Source: Marinobacterium stanieri
GTDB lineage: Bacteria; Pseudomonadota; Gammaproteobacteria; Pseudomonadales; Balneatricaceae
Direction of reading: 5' to 3'
Assembly (NCBI RefSeq): GCF_900155945.1
Contig: NZ_FTMN01000005.1
Coordinates: 292,767 to 356,766, forward strand
DNA: 64,000 bases
Below, piece after piece: positions 24,633-32,806 of this stretch. Position numbers and translations under genes: made by a program. The notes under the pieces are model-generated. The model did not search any database. It was given only the letters and a program-made list of their open reading frames with translations, and was not told the DNA's origin. Position 1 is the stretch's first letter. Every line of letters begins with the position of its first letter.

Positions 24633-25906
24633 TGTGCGTCTCCTTCGCGAACATACAGCATCAGACTGGCGGCTATCAGTGGCAGGTTTTTACTGATCGG
24701 GCCGAAAGGGTGGAGCCAGAATTCGGGCAGGCAAAAGGTGAGGATCAGGCTATACCCGAGCACCATGGCGACTTGGGTCAGCAGCACGAGCCGAAGCCGA
24801 TAATTCAGCAGCAGCGCCAACCCCAGCAGCGTATCCAGTAGCGCAGCCGTGTAGAGGGCGAAGGGCAAGGCGACACCTGACAGTCCCACTGCACCGAGCA
24901 TCTGATAGCTCTCATCAACAGGGTACCAAAGGGCCGAGGTCAGCCCGGTCCAGATCCACATGAAAGCCAGGCTCAGGCGCAGCAATGGCCAGAGGAAGAA
25001 CAGCCCAGCCTGCTGGCGCTCGGCAGGGCTGGCGGGTGTCTGTTGGATGCTGTGCTCAAAGGACTGAGGCGTAATTCCAAATGCCCGTGTAAAGGGCTCG
25101 ACCGGGGCTGTATTACCCCGTTGCAGCATCTGCAGGCTTTCTGCATCCACCGGCAGCCGGCTGAAGGGTGCGCACACACGGACACCCGACTGGGCGAGGC
25201 TAAAGGGCACTCGCATTGATGGAGCGGTGGCTTTACCCAGCCACTTTCGCCAGCCGTTGAGCCAGTATTGGAAACTCAGGGCCCTTGGGCCGACACAGTC
25301 GATCCGTTGCCGAGAGGGCGACTTGCTTGTCAGAGCGGTCAGCACCGCTTTGACCAGATCATCGATATGAATCGGCTGCACTGGCTGTTGACCGTCACCG
25401 ATCAATGGCGTGAGTGGCAGTGCGGCAAGGCCGGCAAAGAGCTCACTGCTGGTAGAGCCGGGACCGTACACCAGTGAAGGCCTGAGGATCAGCCAGTCCA
25501 GTGGTTGCTTGGCCAGAAAGTCATCGGCTTCCCGCTTGCTCAGGTGATAGGCGGTTTCGGCCTGCTCATCAGCCCCCAGTGCCGAAATCTGAATGACGCG
25601 GGTGATGCCCTTTTGAGCACAGGCGCCGAACAAGGCCTTGGGTGCCAGCGTATGCAGGGCGTTAAAACGTTGGCCCGAGCCTTCCCGAATAATGCCCACC
25701 GCATTAATGACGGCATCCACGCCACTCAGCCGGGAAAGCCAGACTTCGTGGCTCAGGTCATGTGCAAAATCACAGGGGAAAAAGTCCAGGCAGGGCAGGT
25801 CAGGGCGTCGCCGGGAGCAGGCGACCACCTCGTGGCCCTCTGCCAGCAATGCGCGGTGCAGGTGTTGGCCAATAAAACCGGTGGCGCCGGTCAGCAATAC
25901 ACGCAT
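24629..25906 (-). CDS. NAD(P)-binding SDR-type oxidoreductase fused to a DoxX-like membrane domain
   Basis: The 425-residue fusion has a Rossmann atypical-SDR N-terminus (RVLLTGATGFIGQHLHRALL, VDAVINAVGIIREGSG, LILRPSLVYGPG) covering roughly residues 1-280. A hydrophobic C-terminal half with about four helices (LFFLWPLLRLSLAFMWIWTG, ALLDTLLGLALLLNYRLRL) resembles DoxX/DUF4166-like modules. The active-site YxxxK appears as YHLSK. The substrate is unknown, perhaps a nucleotide sugar or quinone-like lipid. It is downstream of a GbsR-type gene, with an operator palindrome 43 bases before its start. Confidence 0.85.
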   Translation of the reverse strand: MRVLLTGATGFIGQHLHRALLAEGHEVVACSRRRPDLPCLDFFPCDFAHDLSHEVWLSRLSGVDAVINAVGIIREGSGQRFNALHTLAPKALFGACAQKGITRVIQISALGADEQAETAYHLSKREADDFLAKQPLDWLILRPSLVYGPGSTSSELFAGLAALPLTPLIGDGQQPVQPIHIDDLVKAVLTALTSKSPSRQRIDCVGPRALSFQYWLNGWRKWLGKATAPSMRVPFSLAQSGVRVCAPFSRLPVDAESLQMLQRGNTAPVEPFTRAFGITPQSFEHSIQQTPASPAERQQAGLFFLWPLLRLSLAFMWIWTGLTSALWYPVDESYQMLGAVGLSGVALPFALYTAALLDTLLGLALLLNYRLRLVLLTQVAMVLGYSLILTFCLPEFWLHPFGPISKNLPLIAASLMLYVREGDAQ

Positions 25907-25948
25907 GAGATACCTCCAATGCAGATCCGTTGCGTGGTGGTTTTTGTT

Positions 25949-25968
25949 ATTTCTGTCAAAACAGAAAT
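25949..25968. promoter_or_regulatory. 20-bp palindrome upstream of the SDR gene
   Basis: ATTTCTGTCA-AAACAGAAAT has arms identical to the palindrome at 26527-26546, differing only in the centre. It lies between the GbsR-type stop and the SDR start, so it is a likely binding site of that regulator. Confidence 0.75.
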
Positions 25969-25984
25969 AAACGGGTAAATTTTT

Positions 25985-26509
25985 TTACTTGCCCATCAGG
26001 CTCTGTACGCGGGCACCCAGCTTCATCAGTTTAATCAGTGTGTTGCGGTCGACCGACTTCATCTGGCCATACCACTCGATCAGCTGCTCCAGAAATTCCA
26101 GGGTGTCGTCGATACGGGCCTGGACCTCGGCGGGTGTTTCGCTGTCTTCCTTGCCTTCAACCGAGCAGTTGCGCAGGGTGGTCAGCGTCGGGTCCAGCTC
26201 GCGTTGTTTCCGGCCTTCCATGATAGTCATGAAGATGTCCCAGACATCCTGCTGGGAGGCGAAGTAGTCGCGTCTATCCCCCAGCTTCTGTGACACCTGC
26301 ACCAGTCCCCAGGACTGAAGCTCGCGCAGACTGGTACTCACATTGGAACGTGCCACGCCCAGTGTCTCGGTAATGGTTTCGGCTGTGAGGGGTTCACCCG
26401 CCAGATAGAGCAGGGCATGGATTTGCGCCACGGTACGGTTTACACCCCAGCGAGAGCCCATTTCGCCCCAGTGAAGAATGAAGGTTTGCATGGTTGAGCT
26501 GAGCTGCAT
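25985..26509 (-). CDS. GbsR/MarR-family transcriptional regulator
   Basis: The predicted 174-residue protein has a winged-helix domain of the GbsR type at about residues 20-85 (NRTVAQIHALLYLAGEPLTA, TLGVARSNVSTSLRELQSWG, VQVSQKLGDRRDYF). A helical C-terminal dimerisation region follows. I place the start at the second Met (26509), which has AAAGG 7 bases upstream; the first Met at 26524 lacks a site. The palindromes at both ends of the gene suggest it represses itself and the SDR-DUF2269 genes. GbsR proteins in Bacillus sense choline; whether this one does is unknown. Confidence 0.88.
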   Translation of the reverse strand: MQLSSTMQTFILHWGEMGSRWGVNRTVAQIHALLYLAGEPLTAETITETLGVARSNVSTSLRELQSWGLVQVSQKLGDRRDYFASQQDVWDIFMTIMEGRKQRELDPTLTTLRNCSVEGKEDSETPAEVQARIDDTLEFLEQLIEWYGQMKSVDRNTLIKLMKLGARVQSLMGK

Positions 26510-26526
26510 GACTATGCCTTTCATTT

Positions 26527-26546
26527 ATTTCTGTCATTACAGAAAT
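26527..26546. promoter_or_regulatory. 20-bp palindrome before the GbsR-type gene
   Basis: ATTTCTGTCA-TTACAGAAAT has the same arms as 25949-25968. It lies 17 bases before the preferred start, over the likely promoter or leader, and fits autorepression. Confidence 0.75.
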
Positions 26547-26627
26547 TAGTGCAACCAACAAATCCCGTCAATACCGGTTATGCACGATCGCATAAAAGTA
26601 GCCAAAATGAGTGGACAGCCAGACTGG

Positions 26628-26657
26628 TTGATGGCAATAATTAGACGGTCGTCTAAT
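26628..26657 (+). promoter_or_regulatory. acuI promoter with embedded TTAGAC/GTCTAA operator
   Basis: A promoter-like pair TTGATG (26628-26633) and TCTAAT (26652-26657) is 18 bases apart. The inverted repeat TTAGAC-GGTC-GTCTAA (26641-26656) covers the spacer and -10. Such TAGAC/GTCTA boxes suit the TetR-type AcuR/NemR group, and binding here would block RNA polymerase. Confidence 0.75.
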
Positions 26658-26701
26658 TAATTTTGGCCGCCGGCCGTTATGCTCAACCCGCAGGAGGATC
26701 T

Positions 26702-27685
26702 ATGTTCAAGGCTATCGTGCTCGACAAGGTGGAAGACCAGCAGACCGTTGCATTCAAGGAGCTGGATGATGCTCAGTTGCCCGAGGGTGACGTGACGGTC
26801 CGGGTGGCCTACACCACCATGAACTACAAGGACGCGCTGGCGCTGACCGGCAGTGCACCCATCGCCAAGTCCTACCCGATGGTGCCGGGTATCGATTTTG
26901 CCGGGGTGGTGGAATCCTCCGACAACCCGGACTTCAAGCCTGGTGATCAGGTAGTGCTGAACGGCTGGGGTGTGGGTGAAAAACACTGGGGTGGTCTGGC
27001 CGAAAAGGTCCGCGTTCCCGGTGAATGGCTGGTACCCCTGCAGGCGCCGTTTACACCGCGACAGGCGATGGGCCTCGGCACCGCTGGTTATACCGCCATG
27101 CTCTGTGTGCTGGCGCTGGAAAAACAGGGTGTGAAACCTGAAGACGGTCCAATTCTGGTTACCGGTGCGGCCGGTGGCGTGGGCAGTGTAGCTGTGGCGG
27201 TACTGGCCAAGTTGGGTTATGAAGTGGCTGCCATGACTGGTCGTCCCGAAGAAGCCGATTTCCTCAAAATGCTGGGTGCCTCCAGCATCGTCGACCGTGC
27301 CGAGTACAGTGAAAAGGGCCGTCCCTTGGCGAAAGAGCAGTGGGCCGGTGCTATTGATGTGGCTGGTGGTCAGGTGCTGGCCAATGTCTGTGCCGCGATG
27401 AAATACCGTGGTGTGGTAGCGGCTTGCGGTTTGGCTGCGGGCATGGGTTTCCCGGCTACAGTCGCCCCGTTCATCCTGCGTGGTGTGACGCTGGTGGGTG
27501 TGGACAGCGTGATGGCACCCAAGGCTGATCGTCTGGAAGCCTGGCAGCGTCTGGCAGCCGATCTGGATATCGGCAAGCTGGAGCAGCTGGTCACCGACGT
27601 GCCGTTTGATGAGGTATTGGATAAGGCACCGCTGATGATGCAGGGGCAAATTCGCGGTCGTATTGTGGTACCGGTGGCGGGTTAA
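26702..27685 (+). CDS. acuI: Acryloyl-CoA reductase (NADPH), AcuI/YhdH family
   Basis: The 327-residue medium-chain dehydrogenase/reductase lacks zinc ligands and reduces acryloyl-CoA to propionyl-CoA with NADPH. Key blocks are [13 protein letters not shown] (residues 36-48), the [20 protein letters not shown] run and the Rossmann segment [21 protein letters not shown]. The preferred start ATG 26702 has AGGAGG at 26692-26697. AcuI is the classical detoxification step for acrylate produced from DMSP, so the nearby DddP-like gene and AcuR make a consistent set. YhdH proteins also occur in bacteria without DMSP metabolism, so acrylate from other sources is possible. Confidence 0.92.
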   Translation: MFKAIVLDKVEDQQTVAFKELDDAQLPEGDVTVRVAYTTMNYKDALALTGSAPIAKSYPMVPGIDFAGVVESSDNPDFKPGDQVVLNGWGVGEKHWGGLAEKVRVPGEWLVPLQAPFTPRQAMGLGTAGYTAMLCVLALEKQGVKPEDGPILVTGAAGGVGSVAVAVLAKLGYEVAAMTGRPEEADFLKMLGASSIVDRAEYSEKGRPLAKEQWAGAIDVAGGQVLANVCAAMKYRGVVAACGLAAGMGFPATVAPFILRGVTLVGVDSVMAPKADRLEAWQRLAADLDIGKLEQLVTDVPFDEVLDKAPLMMQGQIRGRIVVPVAG

Positions 27686-27701
27686 ATCGGATATAAGTCC
27701 C

Positions 27702-27719
27702 GGGCACCCTCGGGTGCCC
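27702..27719. terminator. Hairpin between convergent acuI and acuR
   Basis: GGGCACCC and GGGTGCCC form an 8-bp inverted repeat with a 2-base centre (in practice a 7-bp stem and 4-base loop) in the 42-base gap. It is likely shared by both transcripts, although T-tracts are short. Confidence 0.65.
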
Positions 27720-27727
27720 TTGGTGCT

Positions 27728-28381
27728 TCAGAGCACTTTTTCCTGTCCCAAAAGGTGCAAAAAGCCTTGAGTGAAGCGTTCCAGTGGCTGTGTTGAACCT
27801 TCCATCTTGGCCCTGAGCACAGCCCCTTCCCAGCCGGTCCAGAACCATTCGGCCAATTGTTCGGCATCCTGCTGGGGAGATATCTCACCCAGTGTTTGTG
27901 CTTCTTTCAGGCAGGCCGCCGTGCGGCTTTGCCAGTCATTAAACACTTCTTGAAGCTGTGCCCGGAAGGATTCCGGCAGCAGGCTCATTTCCTGCCCTAA
28001 ATTGCCGATCAGGCAGCCTCTGCGGAACTGGTACCTGGCCATACCCTCGGCGGCGTCCGCAACAAAACGCTGGATTCGCTCAAGCGGCGTAAATGCGGTG
28101 TCCAACAGAAAGCGGTCGAGCTTGCGCGCAAAATATTGCCCGTAAGCACTGATCAGCTCCTGGCCGAACTCTTCCTTGCTTTTGAAGTAATGATAGAAGG
28201 ACCCCTTGGGGACACCCACCGAGCGCAATATCTCGTCGATACCCACGGAGCTGTAGCCCTTCTCGGTCAGCATGGCCAGGCCCGCTTGAATCAGCTCGCC
28301 ACGCACCTCGTCATAGGGGCGTGCACTGTGCTTGGGCGGGCGTCCACGGCGGCGGGGACGATCGGGTGTGTGGATGCTCAT
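27728..28381 (-). CDS. acuR: TetR-family acrylate-responsive repressor, AcuR-like
   Basis: The 217-residue regulator has an N-terminal TetR helix-turn-helix (residues 30-75: AMLTEKGYSSVGIDEILRSV, VPKGSFYHYFKSKEEFG) and the block FRRGCLIGNLGQEMSLLPES. From memory this block matches the AcuR repressor of Rhodobacter and related marine bacteria; so does WFWTGWEGAVLRAKMEGS. AcuR represses acuI and lyase genes until acrylate binds. It is convergent with acuI, and each gene has a TAGAC/GTCTA box at its own promoter. A NemR-like electrophile role is the alternative. Confidence 0.88.
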   Translation of the reverse strand: MSIHTPDRPRRRGRPPKHSARPYDEVRGELIQAGLAMLTEKGYSSVGIDEILRSVGVPKGSFYHYFKSKEEFGQELISAYGQYFARKLDRFLLDTAFTPLERIQRFVADAAEGMARYQFRRGCLIGNLGQEMSLLPESFRAQLQEVFNDWQSRTAACLKEAQTLGEISPQQDAEQLAEWFWTGWEGAVLRAKMEGSTQPLERFTQGFLHLLGQEKVL

Positions 28382-28422
28382 AAAGACTCGGCTGACAACA
28401 ACTGCCTGAATTATCGGAACAA

Positions 28423-28439
28423 TTAGACCGGGTGTCTAG
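28423..28439 (-). promoter_or_regulatory. acuR operator and promoter
   Basis: TTAGAC-CGGGT-GTCTAG resembles the acuI operator with a 5- instead of 4-base centre. On the minus strand it overlaps a good -35 (TAGACA), which is 17 bases from a -10 (GATAAT), so autorepression is likely. Confidence 0.68.
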
Positions 28440-28454
28440 TTTATGCACACCGGA

Positions 28455-28521
28455 AAGGCCTGATGACTGTATGTGGGAGAAGGCAGACCCATGCTGGGCC
28501 TGCTGACTATCATCAGGCCTT
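28455..28521 (-). terminator. Long-range 12-bp inverted repeat at the end of the ridA operon
   Basis: AAGGCCTGATGA (28455-28466) pairs with TCATCAGGCCTT (28510-28521). The 43-base loop contains a smaller stem (CCCATGCTGGG). The right arm overlaps the ridA stop codon. It may be a structured 3' end or terminator. Confidence 0.4.
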
Positions 28522-28866
28522 CACGGCCGCTATCACGGATACTTCAACCAGTAGCTCCGGACTGGCCATACGTGCTTCAACACAGGCTCGCGCAGGGGCA
28601 TGTCCTTCAGGTACCCAGGCATCCCAGACTGTGTTCATGGCGGCAAAATCCTTCATGTCGCGCACGTAAACAGTGGCGGAAAGGATGTTTTTGCGGTCGC
28701 TGTTGACTGACTCCAACAGATCATCGACCTTTGCCAGCATGGTTTCAGTCTGCCCTGTGATGTCGGCGGTGCGGTCTTTGGCGACTTGTCCACACAGATA
28801 AACGGTGTTGTTGTGGACAACGGCGCGGCTCATGCGTGTTGCGGTTTCATGGCGAGTAATGGACAT
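28513..28866 (-). CDS. RidA-family enamine/imine deaminase
   Basis: The 117-residue YjgF/RidA protein has the family blocks [16 protein letters not shown] near the N-terminus, [20 protein letters not shown] mid-protein and the C-terminal [19 protein letters not shown] with the conserved Arg. RidA hydrolyses reactive imines to ketones plus ammonia. It is the last gene of an operon that starts with a TRAP carrier and includes an amine-oxidising flavoprotein complex, whose direct product would be an imine. That makes its role coherent. Confidence 0.9.
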   Translation of the reverse strand: MSITRHETATRMSRAVVHNNTVYLCGQVAKDRTADITGQTETMLAKVDDLLESVNSDRKNILSATVYVRDMKDFAAMNTVWDAWVPEGHAPARACVEARMASPELLVEVSVIAAVKA

Positions 28867-28891
28867 GGATAGTTCCAGTTAGTTTTGACAA

Positions 28892-30280
28892 TTATTCGTG
28901 CAGATCTGCCAGCTCACCCAGGGTGAGTGGTTTGATCGGCATGCGGATTTGGTAATAGCCGACTTCCTCGACGGGTACACGGCGGTGCTCAGCAATCACC
29001 TGGGAAACGGTCAAGCCGCAAAGGCGACCCTGGCAGGGACCCATCCCGCTGCGACAGAACGCTTTGGTTTGATTGGGACCCCGGCAGCCTTCGTCCACCA
29101 TCTGGCGCAGCTCTCCTGCGCTGACTTCTTCACAGCGGCAGACCAGTGTTTCATCCGAGGGAGATAGGAAGCTGCGTGCCGGCTGGTAGAGCGCATCCAG
29201 GAAGGGGCGGATGGCTCGCTCTTTAGCCAGATCCTTTAGGGCCGGGCATGCCTGCTCATCCCGCTGGGTTGTACTCAAGCGGTTCAACTGACGGGCTACT
29301 TCCAGTGCCACCAGGTTACCGGCCTGCTCGGCCGCCTTGGCACCGGCAATACCGGCACTGTCACCGGAGATAAACACTCCTTCGCGGGAGGTTTCGCCCC
29401 AGTTGTTGGTCACCGGGTGCCAGCACTGCTGCAGCTCGTGCCAGCGGTGCTCCAGCCCCAGTGCGCGGCTGAGCTGCACATTGGGTACCACGCCCTGATG
29501 GACCAGCAGTGACTGCGCCGGCAGGCGGTGGGTCGCATTCTTGGCGTGAAACTGAACCTGGTGAAGGAGGCCCTCTTTATTGGCCAGCGCTCGCAGATCC
29601 GATACCTGTGTGAAACGCTTGATACCGGCCTGCTTGAGTTCGCGTAGCAGTCCCAGGCCTTTCCACAGCAGGGGCAGGTTGCGCAGGGCACCCGGCAAAT
29701 GCGGTAGAGCATCCAGGTAACGGCCGGCGGGTGTAGTATCAAGCACCGCTTCAATCGCAACGCCGGCACGGTGAAGCTGAGCTGCAATCAATAGCAGCAG
29801 AGGCCCGCTGCCCGCCAGTACCAACGGCTGTGAGGGTACCAGGCCACTGGACTTGAGCAGGATCTGGGCGGCACCGCAGGTCATCACGCCCGGCAGTGTC
29901 CAGCCTGGGAAGGGTACGGGGCGCTCCTGGGCACCGGTGGCCAGCAGGATACGCTTAGCGCGAATGCGGGTGCTGCCCTCGGGGCTGGATGCACAGAGGG
30001 TGTGGTCGTCATCCAGCGCCCAGACCGTCGTGCCGGAGCGGTATTCGATACGCGCATGATCCAGGTCGCGCACCAGTGTTTCGCCATGGTAGTAGTCCGG
30101 GCCCAGAATACGGCGATCTTCCGGCGCCGGGCGGCGGATACTGCGGTAGATCTGCCCGCCGGGAGCCGGTTGCTCATCCAGCAGGACAATGCTCAGGTCC
30201 TGTGCGGCAGCGGTGCGCGCCGCCGCCATGCCGGCCGGACCCGCACCCACAATGGCGAGATCGTAAGTGTCAGAGTTCAT
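28892..30280 (-). CDS. HcnB-like FAD/[2Fe-2S] amine dehydrogenase subunit
   Basis: The 462-residue pyridine-nucleotide-disulfide-oxidoreductase-fold flavoprotein has an N-terminal FAD motif AIVGAGPAGMAAARTAAAQ, an inner GATGQERP-like turn (LLATGAQERPVPFPGW), a second nucleotide site (LVLAGSGPLLLLIA) and FISGDSAGIAGAKAAE. A C-terminal BFD-like [2Fe-2S] domain follows (LVCRCEEVSAGELR and CRSGMGPCQGRLCG). It matches HcnB and the alpha subunits of opine or D-hydroxyproline dehydrogenases. It overlaps the small iron-sulfur gene by 4 bases. The substrate is not readable. Confidence 0.9.
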   Translation of the reverse strand: MNSDTYDLAIVGAGPAGMAAARTAAAQDLSIVLLDEQPAPGGQIYRSIRRPAPEDRRILGPDYYHGETLVRDLDHARIEYRSGTTVWALDDDHTLCASSPEGSTRIRAKRILLATGAQERPVPFPGWTLPGVMTCGAAQILLKSSGLVPSQPLVLAGSGPLLLLIAAQLHRAGVAIEAVLDTTPAGRYLDALPHLPGALRNLPLLWKGLGLLRELKQAGIKRFTQVSDLRALANKEGLLHQVQFHAKNATHRLPAQSLLVHQGVVPNVQLSRALGLEHRWHELQQCWHPVTNNWGETSREGVFISGDSAGIAGAKAAEQAGNLVALEVARQLNRLSTTQRDEQACPALKDLAKERAIRPFLDALYQPARSFLSPSDETLVCRCEEVSAGELRQMVDEGCRGPNQTKAFCRSGMGPCQGRLCGLTVSQVIAEHRRVPVEEVGYYQIRMPIKPLTLGELADLHE

Positions 30281-30618
30281 GACTGCCTGTCCTCATGGTC
30301 ATGGGTAACCGGTTCAGCATGGCGTGCGCCTTGCTGGCGGCGAATCTGCATGCCGGGGCGCACTTCTGTCATACAGCCCTGTACATTTTCCATACCGTCA
30401 ATTTCCAGTAGGCACTCGAAGCAAACACCCATCATGCAGTATGGCGCGCGGGGGCTGTTGTTGACCGGAGTTGAGCGCGAGGGTAACAGTCCGGCTGCAA
30501 GTACAGCCGCGGCTGCGCTGTCACCGGCGCGTACCTGAATCGGCTGGCCATCCACGTCAACTTCGACCCATTCGGCCGCCCCGGTTTCAATGCGAGGAAA
30601 CTCAGAAGCGTTGGGCAT
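30277..30618 (-). CDS. HcnA-like [2Fe-2S] ferredoxin subunit
   Basis: This small protein of 113 residues has a plant-ferredoxin-type cluster with Cys at CMMGVCFEC and a fourth Cys in NVQGC. It starts at ATG 30618, preceded by GGAGG, so it overlaps the end of the upstream oxidase gene by 17 bases. HcnA-type subunits pass electrons within a heterotrimeric amine dehydrogenase. The order oxidase, small Fe-S subunit, large Fe-S flavoprotein is that of a three-part complex. Confidence 0.88.
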   Translation of the reverse strand: MPNASEFPRIETGAAEWVEVDVDGQPIQVRAGDSAAAAVLAAGLLPSRSTPVNNSPRAPYCMMGVCFECLLEIDGMENVQGCMTEVRPGMQIRRQQGARHAEPVTHDHEDRQS

Positions 30619-31717
30619 TGAACACCTCCAATGGCAGATCGGTTTGATCGGTGGCAATCCAATCGGCCAGCGGCCCTGCATGGAATGCCCCCAGGGTGAC
30701 GCCACTGTGGCAGGTCACCAGATAGGCGCCCGGGTGTTGCTCGGACGCCTGATACAAGGGGTAGCCATCTGCGGTCATGATGCGCAGGGCGCCCCAGGCG
30801 CGGACCATGCGCAGGCCGCGCAGAATCGGGAACATCCGTGTGGCGCGGTCGGCAATCTGGGCCATTACCTCGGTGGTGGTGCCACTGTCGAAGCCCACGT
30901 CCTCCTTGGAGTCGCCGACCTGAATGGTGCCTTCGCCGGTCTGACGCACGTGTCCCGTGGGGTAGTGCAGGAAGGGGCGCACCCGTTCCGCGATCAGGAC
31001 CTGACCCCGGTTCGGAAACACCGGCGCGTCCAGGCCCACCATCGGTGCCAGCGTCCGGTTCCCCAGCCCTGCGCTGAGGACCACTTTCTGACATTGCCAT
31101 TCCCCCTCGGGGGTCTGGATCTTGAATCCCTGAGCGAGCGGGGTAATCGACTCCACTCGACCGCTGTTGGTGATTTGACCGCCGTGCTTGAGAAACGCCT
31201 CGGTCAGCGCACGCATCAACTTGAGCGGGTTTACGTGTCCGTCTTCCGGGCACCAGGTGGCGCCTGCCACTTCCGGCCCGGCTTCGGGGATGAATTCGCG
31301 CACCTGTTTCAGGTCCAGACGTTCAAATGGATAGTCGCCGCCAGCTGCCTCTCGCATGCGGAACAGCATGGCTTCACGATCAGATACTTCCTGCTCGGTC
31401 AGAGACAGGTACAGTCCGCCTCGCTGCTGCAGCTCGACATCGATGCCCGTGTCTTCGCGTAGCTGGCATGCCAGATCGGACCAGAGCCGTGCTGACAGAC
31501 GTGAGATCTGTGCGTACTCGGGCAGGGTGTCACCCTTGCCCTGTACCCAGACCAGGCCAAAGTTGCCGCGGGAAGCCCGCAGCGCCACGTCAGCCTCATC
31601 GAGGATGGTGACGTTCAGGCCATGCCGCTGCAGCCCCAGTGCGGTGGCAAGACCGACAAGTCCACCTCCGATCAGGCAAAGGTCTGCTGTGCGGGCACTG
31701 TGATGAGTTGCCTGCAT
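30602..31717 (-). CDS. HcnC/DadA-like FAD-dependent amine oxidoreductase subunit
   Basis: The 371-residue D-amino-acid-oxidase-fold protein has its FAD motif in CLIGGGLVGLATALGLQR and a later YLVTCHSGVTLGAFHAGPLA. No signal peptide is present, so it is cytosolic. This subunit holds the substrate site in HcnABC-type enzymes and oxidises a C-N bond to an imine. The TRAP genes precede it by 55 bases and the two Fe-S subunits follow. Candidate substrates include opines, hydroxyproline, glycine derivatives and N-methylated amino acids; sequence alone does not choose. Confidence 0.9.
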   Translation of the reverse strand: MQATHHSARTADLCLIGGGLVGLATALGLQRHGLNVTILDEADVALRASRGNFGLVWVQGKGDTLPEYAQISRLSARLWSDLACQLREDTGIDVELQQRGGLYLSLTEQEVSDREAMLFRMREAAGGDYPFERLDLKQVREFIPEAGPEVAGATWCPEDGHVNPLKLMRALTEAFLKHGGQITNSGRVESITPLAQGFKIQTPEGEWQCQKVVLSAGLGNRTLAPMVGLDAPVFPNRGQVLIAERVRPFLHYPTGHVRQTGEGTIQVGDSKEDVGFDSGTTTEVMAQIADRATRMFPILRGLRMVRAWGALRIMTADGYPLYQASEQHPGAYLVTCHSGVTLGAFHAGPLADWIATDQTDLPLEVFNAQRF

Positions 31718-31772
31718 GGATACTTACCTTCTGAATAATACAGGGCCCGACCGGTAGTCGAGCCCGGGAGAG

Positions 31773-32771
31773 TTACTTCATTACGCGGTCAAGAACGTCG
31801 TTCGCCCAGTCGGCACCGATGTCGTTGATCACTTCCGGCCACACCTGCTTGCGCACGATCTCGGCAGTTTTGTTGATCTGCTCATCTGACACCGGCAGGA
31901 TGGTAGCGCCCGCTTCTTCCAGCAGCTTTTCGTTACGCGCCTGGTCGCCACGTGCCGTTTCCCAGCGAGCTATTTCAAACTGATCGGCTGCCGCACTCAG
32001 TGCCGCCTGCTGTTCGTCATCCAATTCGCTGTAGATCTCTTCGTTAATCAGCAGGTACCACATCTCGAAATGGGTATTCAGTGGCAGGTAGTATTTGGTT
32101 ACGTCACGAAAAGAGGCGTAGTAGCCTTCGGCACCGGAGCCCATGACGCCATCGACAACACCGGTTTGTACGGCAGTAAACGCTTCAGAGAAAGGCAACG
32201 GTGAACCGATAAAGCCGATGTTGTCAGCAGTCAGCTGGAAGGTCTTGATCGGCGGTACGCGCAGTTTGGCGCCCTTGTCGGCGGTCGGATCGGCTGCATT
32301 GGCCACGTCCTGGTTCAGGGCAATGCCACCGAAGTATACCGGCCAGGCGCCTAACACCCGGATGTTCTGCCTGGCGTAGAGCTCGGACACGACATTACGC
32401 ATGGGAGAACCTTTGGCGAATACGCGTTCTGCATCGTCCCAGTTCTTAACGAGGTAAGGCATATAGACCAGCTGGAAGCGTTTGTCTGCACTGGAAGCCG
32501 GCGGCTGTACGGCCATATCGATGGCACCAAGGCCAACACGCTCCTGTACGACGGTGTAGTCACCCAGGGCGCTGGCCGGAAAGATCTTGACCTTGACCTC
32601 GCCGTCGGTAGCGGCATTGACTTGCTCAGCGAAGCGTGTGGCATCAACATCGATAGCAGTATCCTGGGGCCGTACATGCGACAACTTCAATGTTGCGGCC
32701 TCGGCCATCGTCACGACAGATGCTGACAGTGCTGCGGCCAGTGCCGCGGTTTTGAACAGGGACTTTTTCAT
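31773..32771 (-). CDS. TRAP transporter substrate-binding protein (DctP family)
   Basis: The periplasmic solute receptor of 332 residues has a Sec signal peptide (MKKSLFKTAALAAALSASVV, cleavage near AEA). DctP blocks include LKLSHVRPQDTAIDVDATRF and GVVDGVMGSGAEGYY. The conserved carboxylate-binding Arg of the family is probably in KLRVPPIKTF, so an acid or amino acid is a likely ligand. The ATG at 32771 has GGAG; a longer frame without a signal peptide is rejected. It lies 35 bases after dctM in the same operon. Confidence 0.93.
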   Translation of the reverse strand: MKKSLFKTAALAAALSASVVTMAEAATLKLSHVRPQDTAIDVDATRFAEQVNAATDGEVKVKIFPASALGDYTVVQERVGLGAIDMAVQPPASSADKRFQLVYMPYLVKNWDDAERVFAKGSPMRNVVSELYARQNIRVLGAWPVYFGGIALNQDVANAADPTADKGAKLRVPPIKTFQLTADNIGFIGSPLPFSEAFTAVQTGVVDGVMGSGAEGYYASFRDVTKYYLPLNTHFEMWYLLINEEIYSELDDEQQAALSAAADQFEIARWETARGDQARNEKLLEEAGATILPVSDEQINKTAEIVRKQVWPEVINDIGADWANDVLDRVMK

Positions 32772-32806
32772 TGTTATCTCCTGGTTTGCGAGAGTCGAGC
32801 GGTAGA

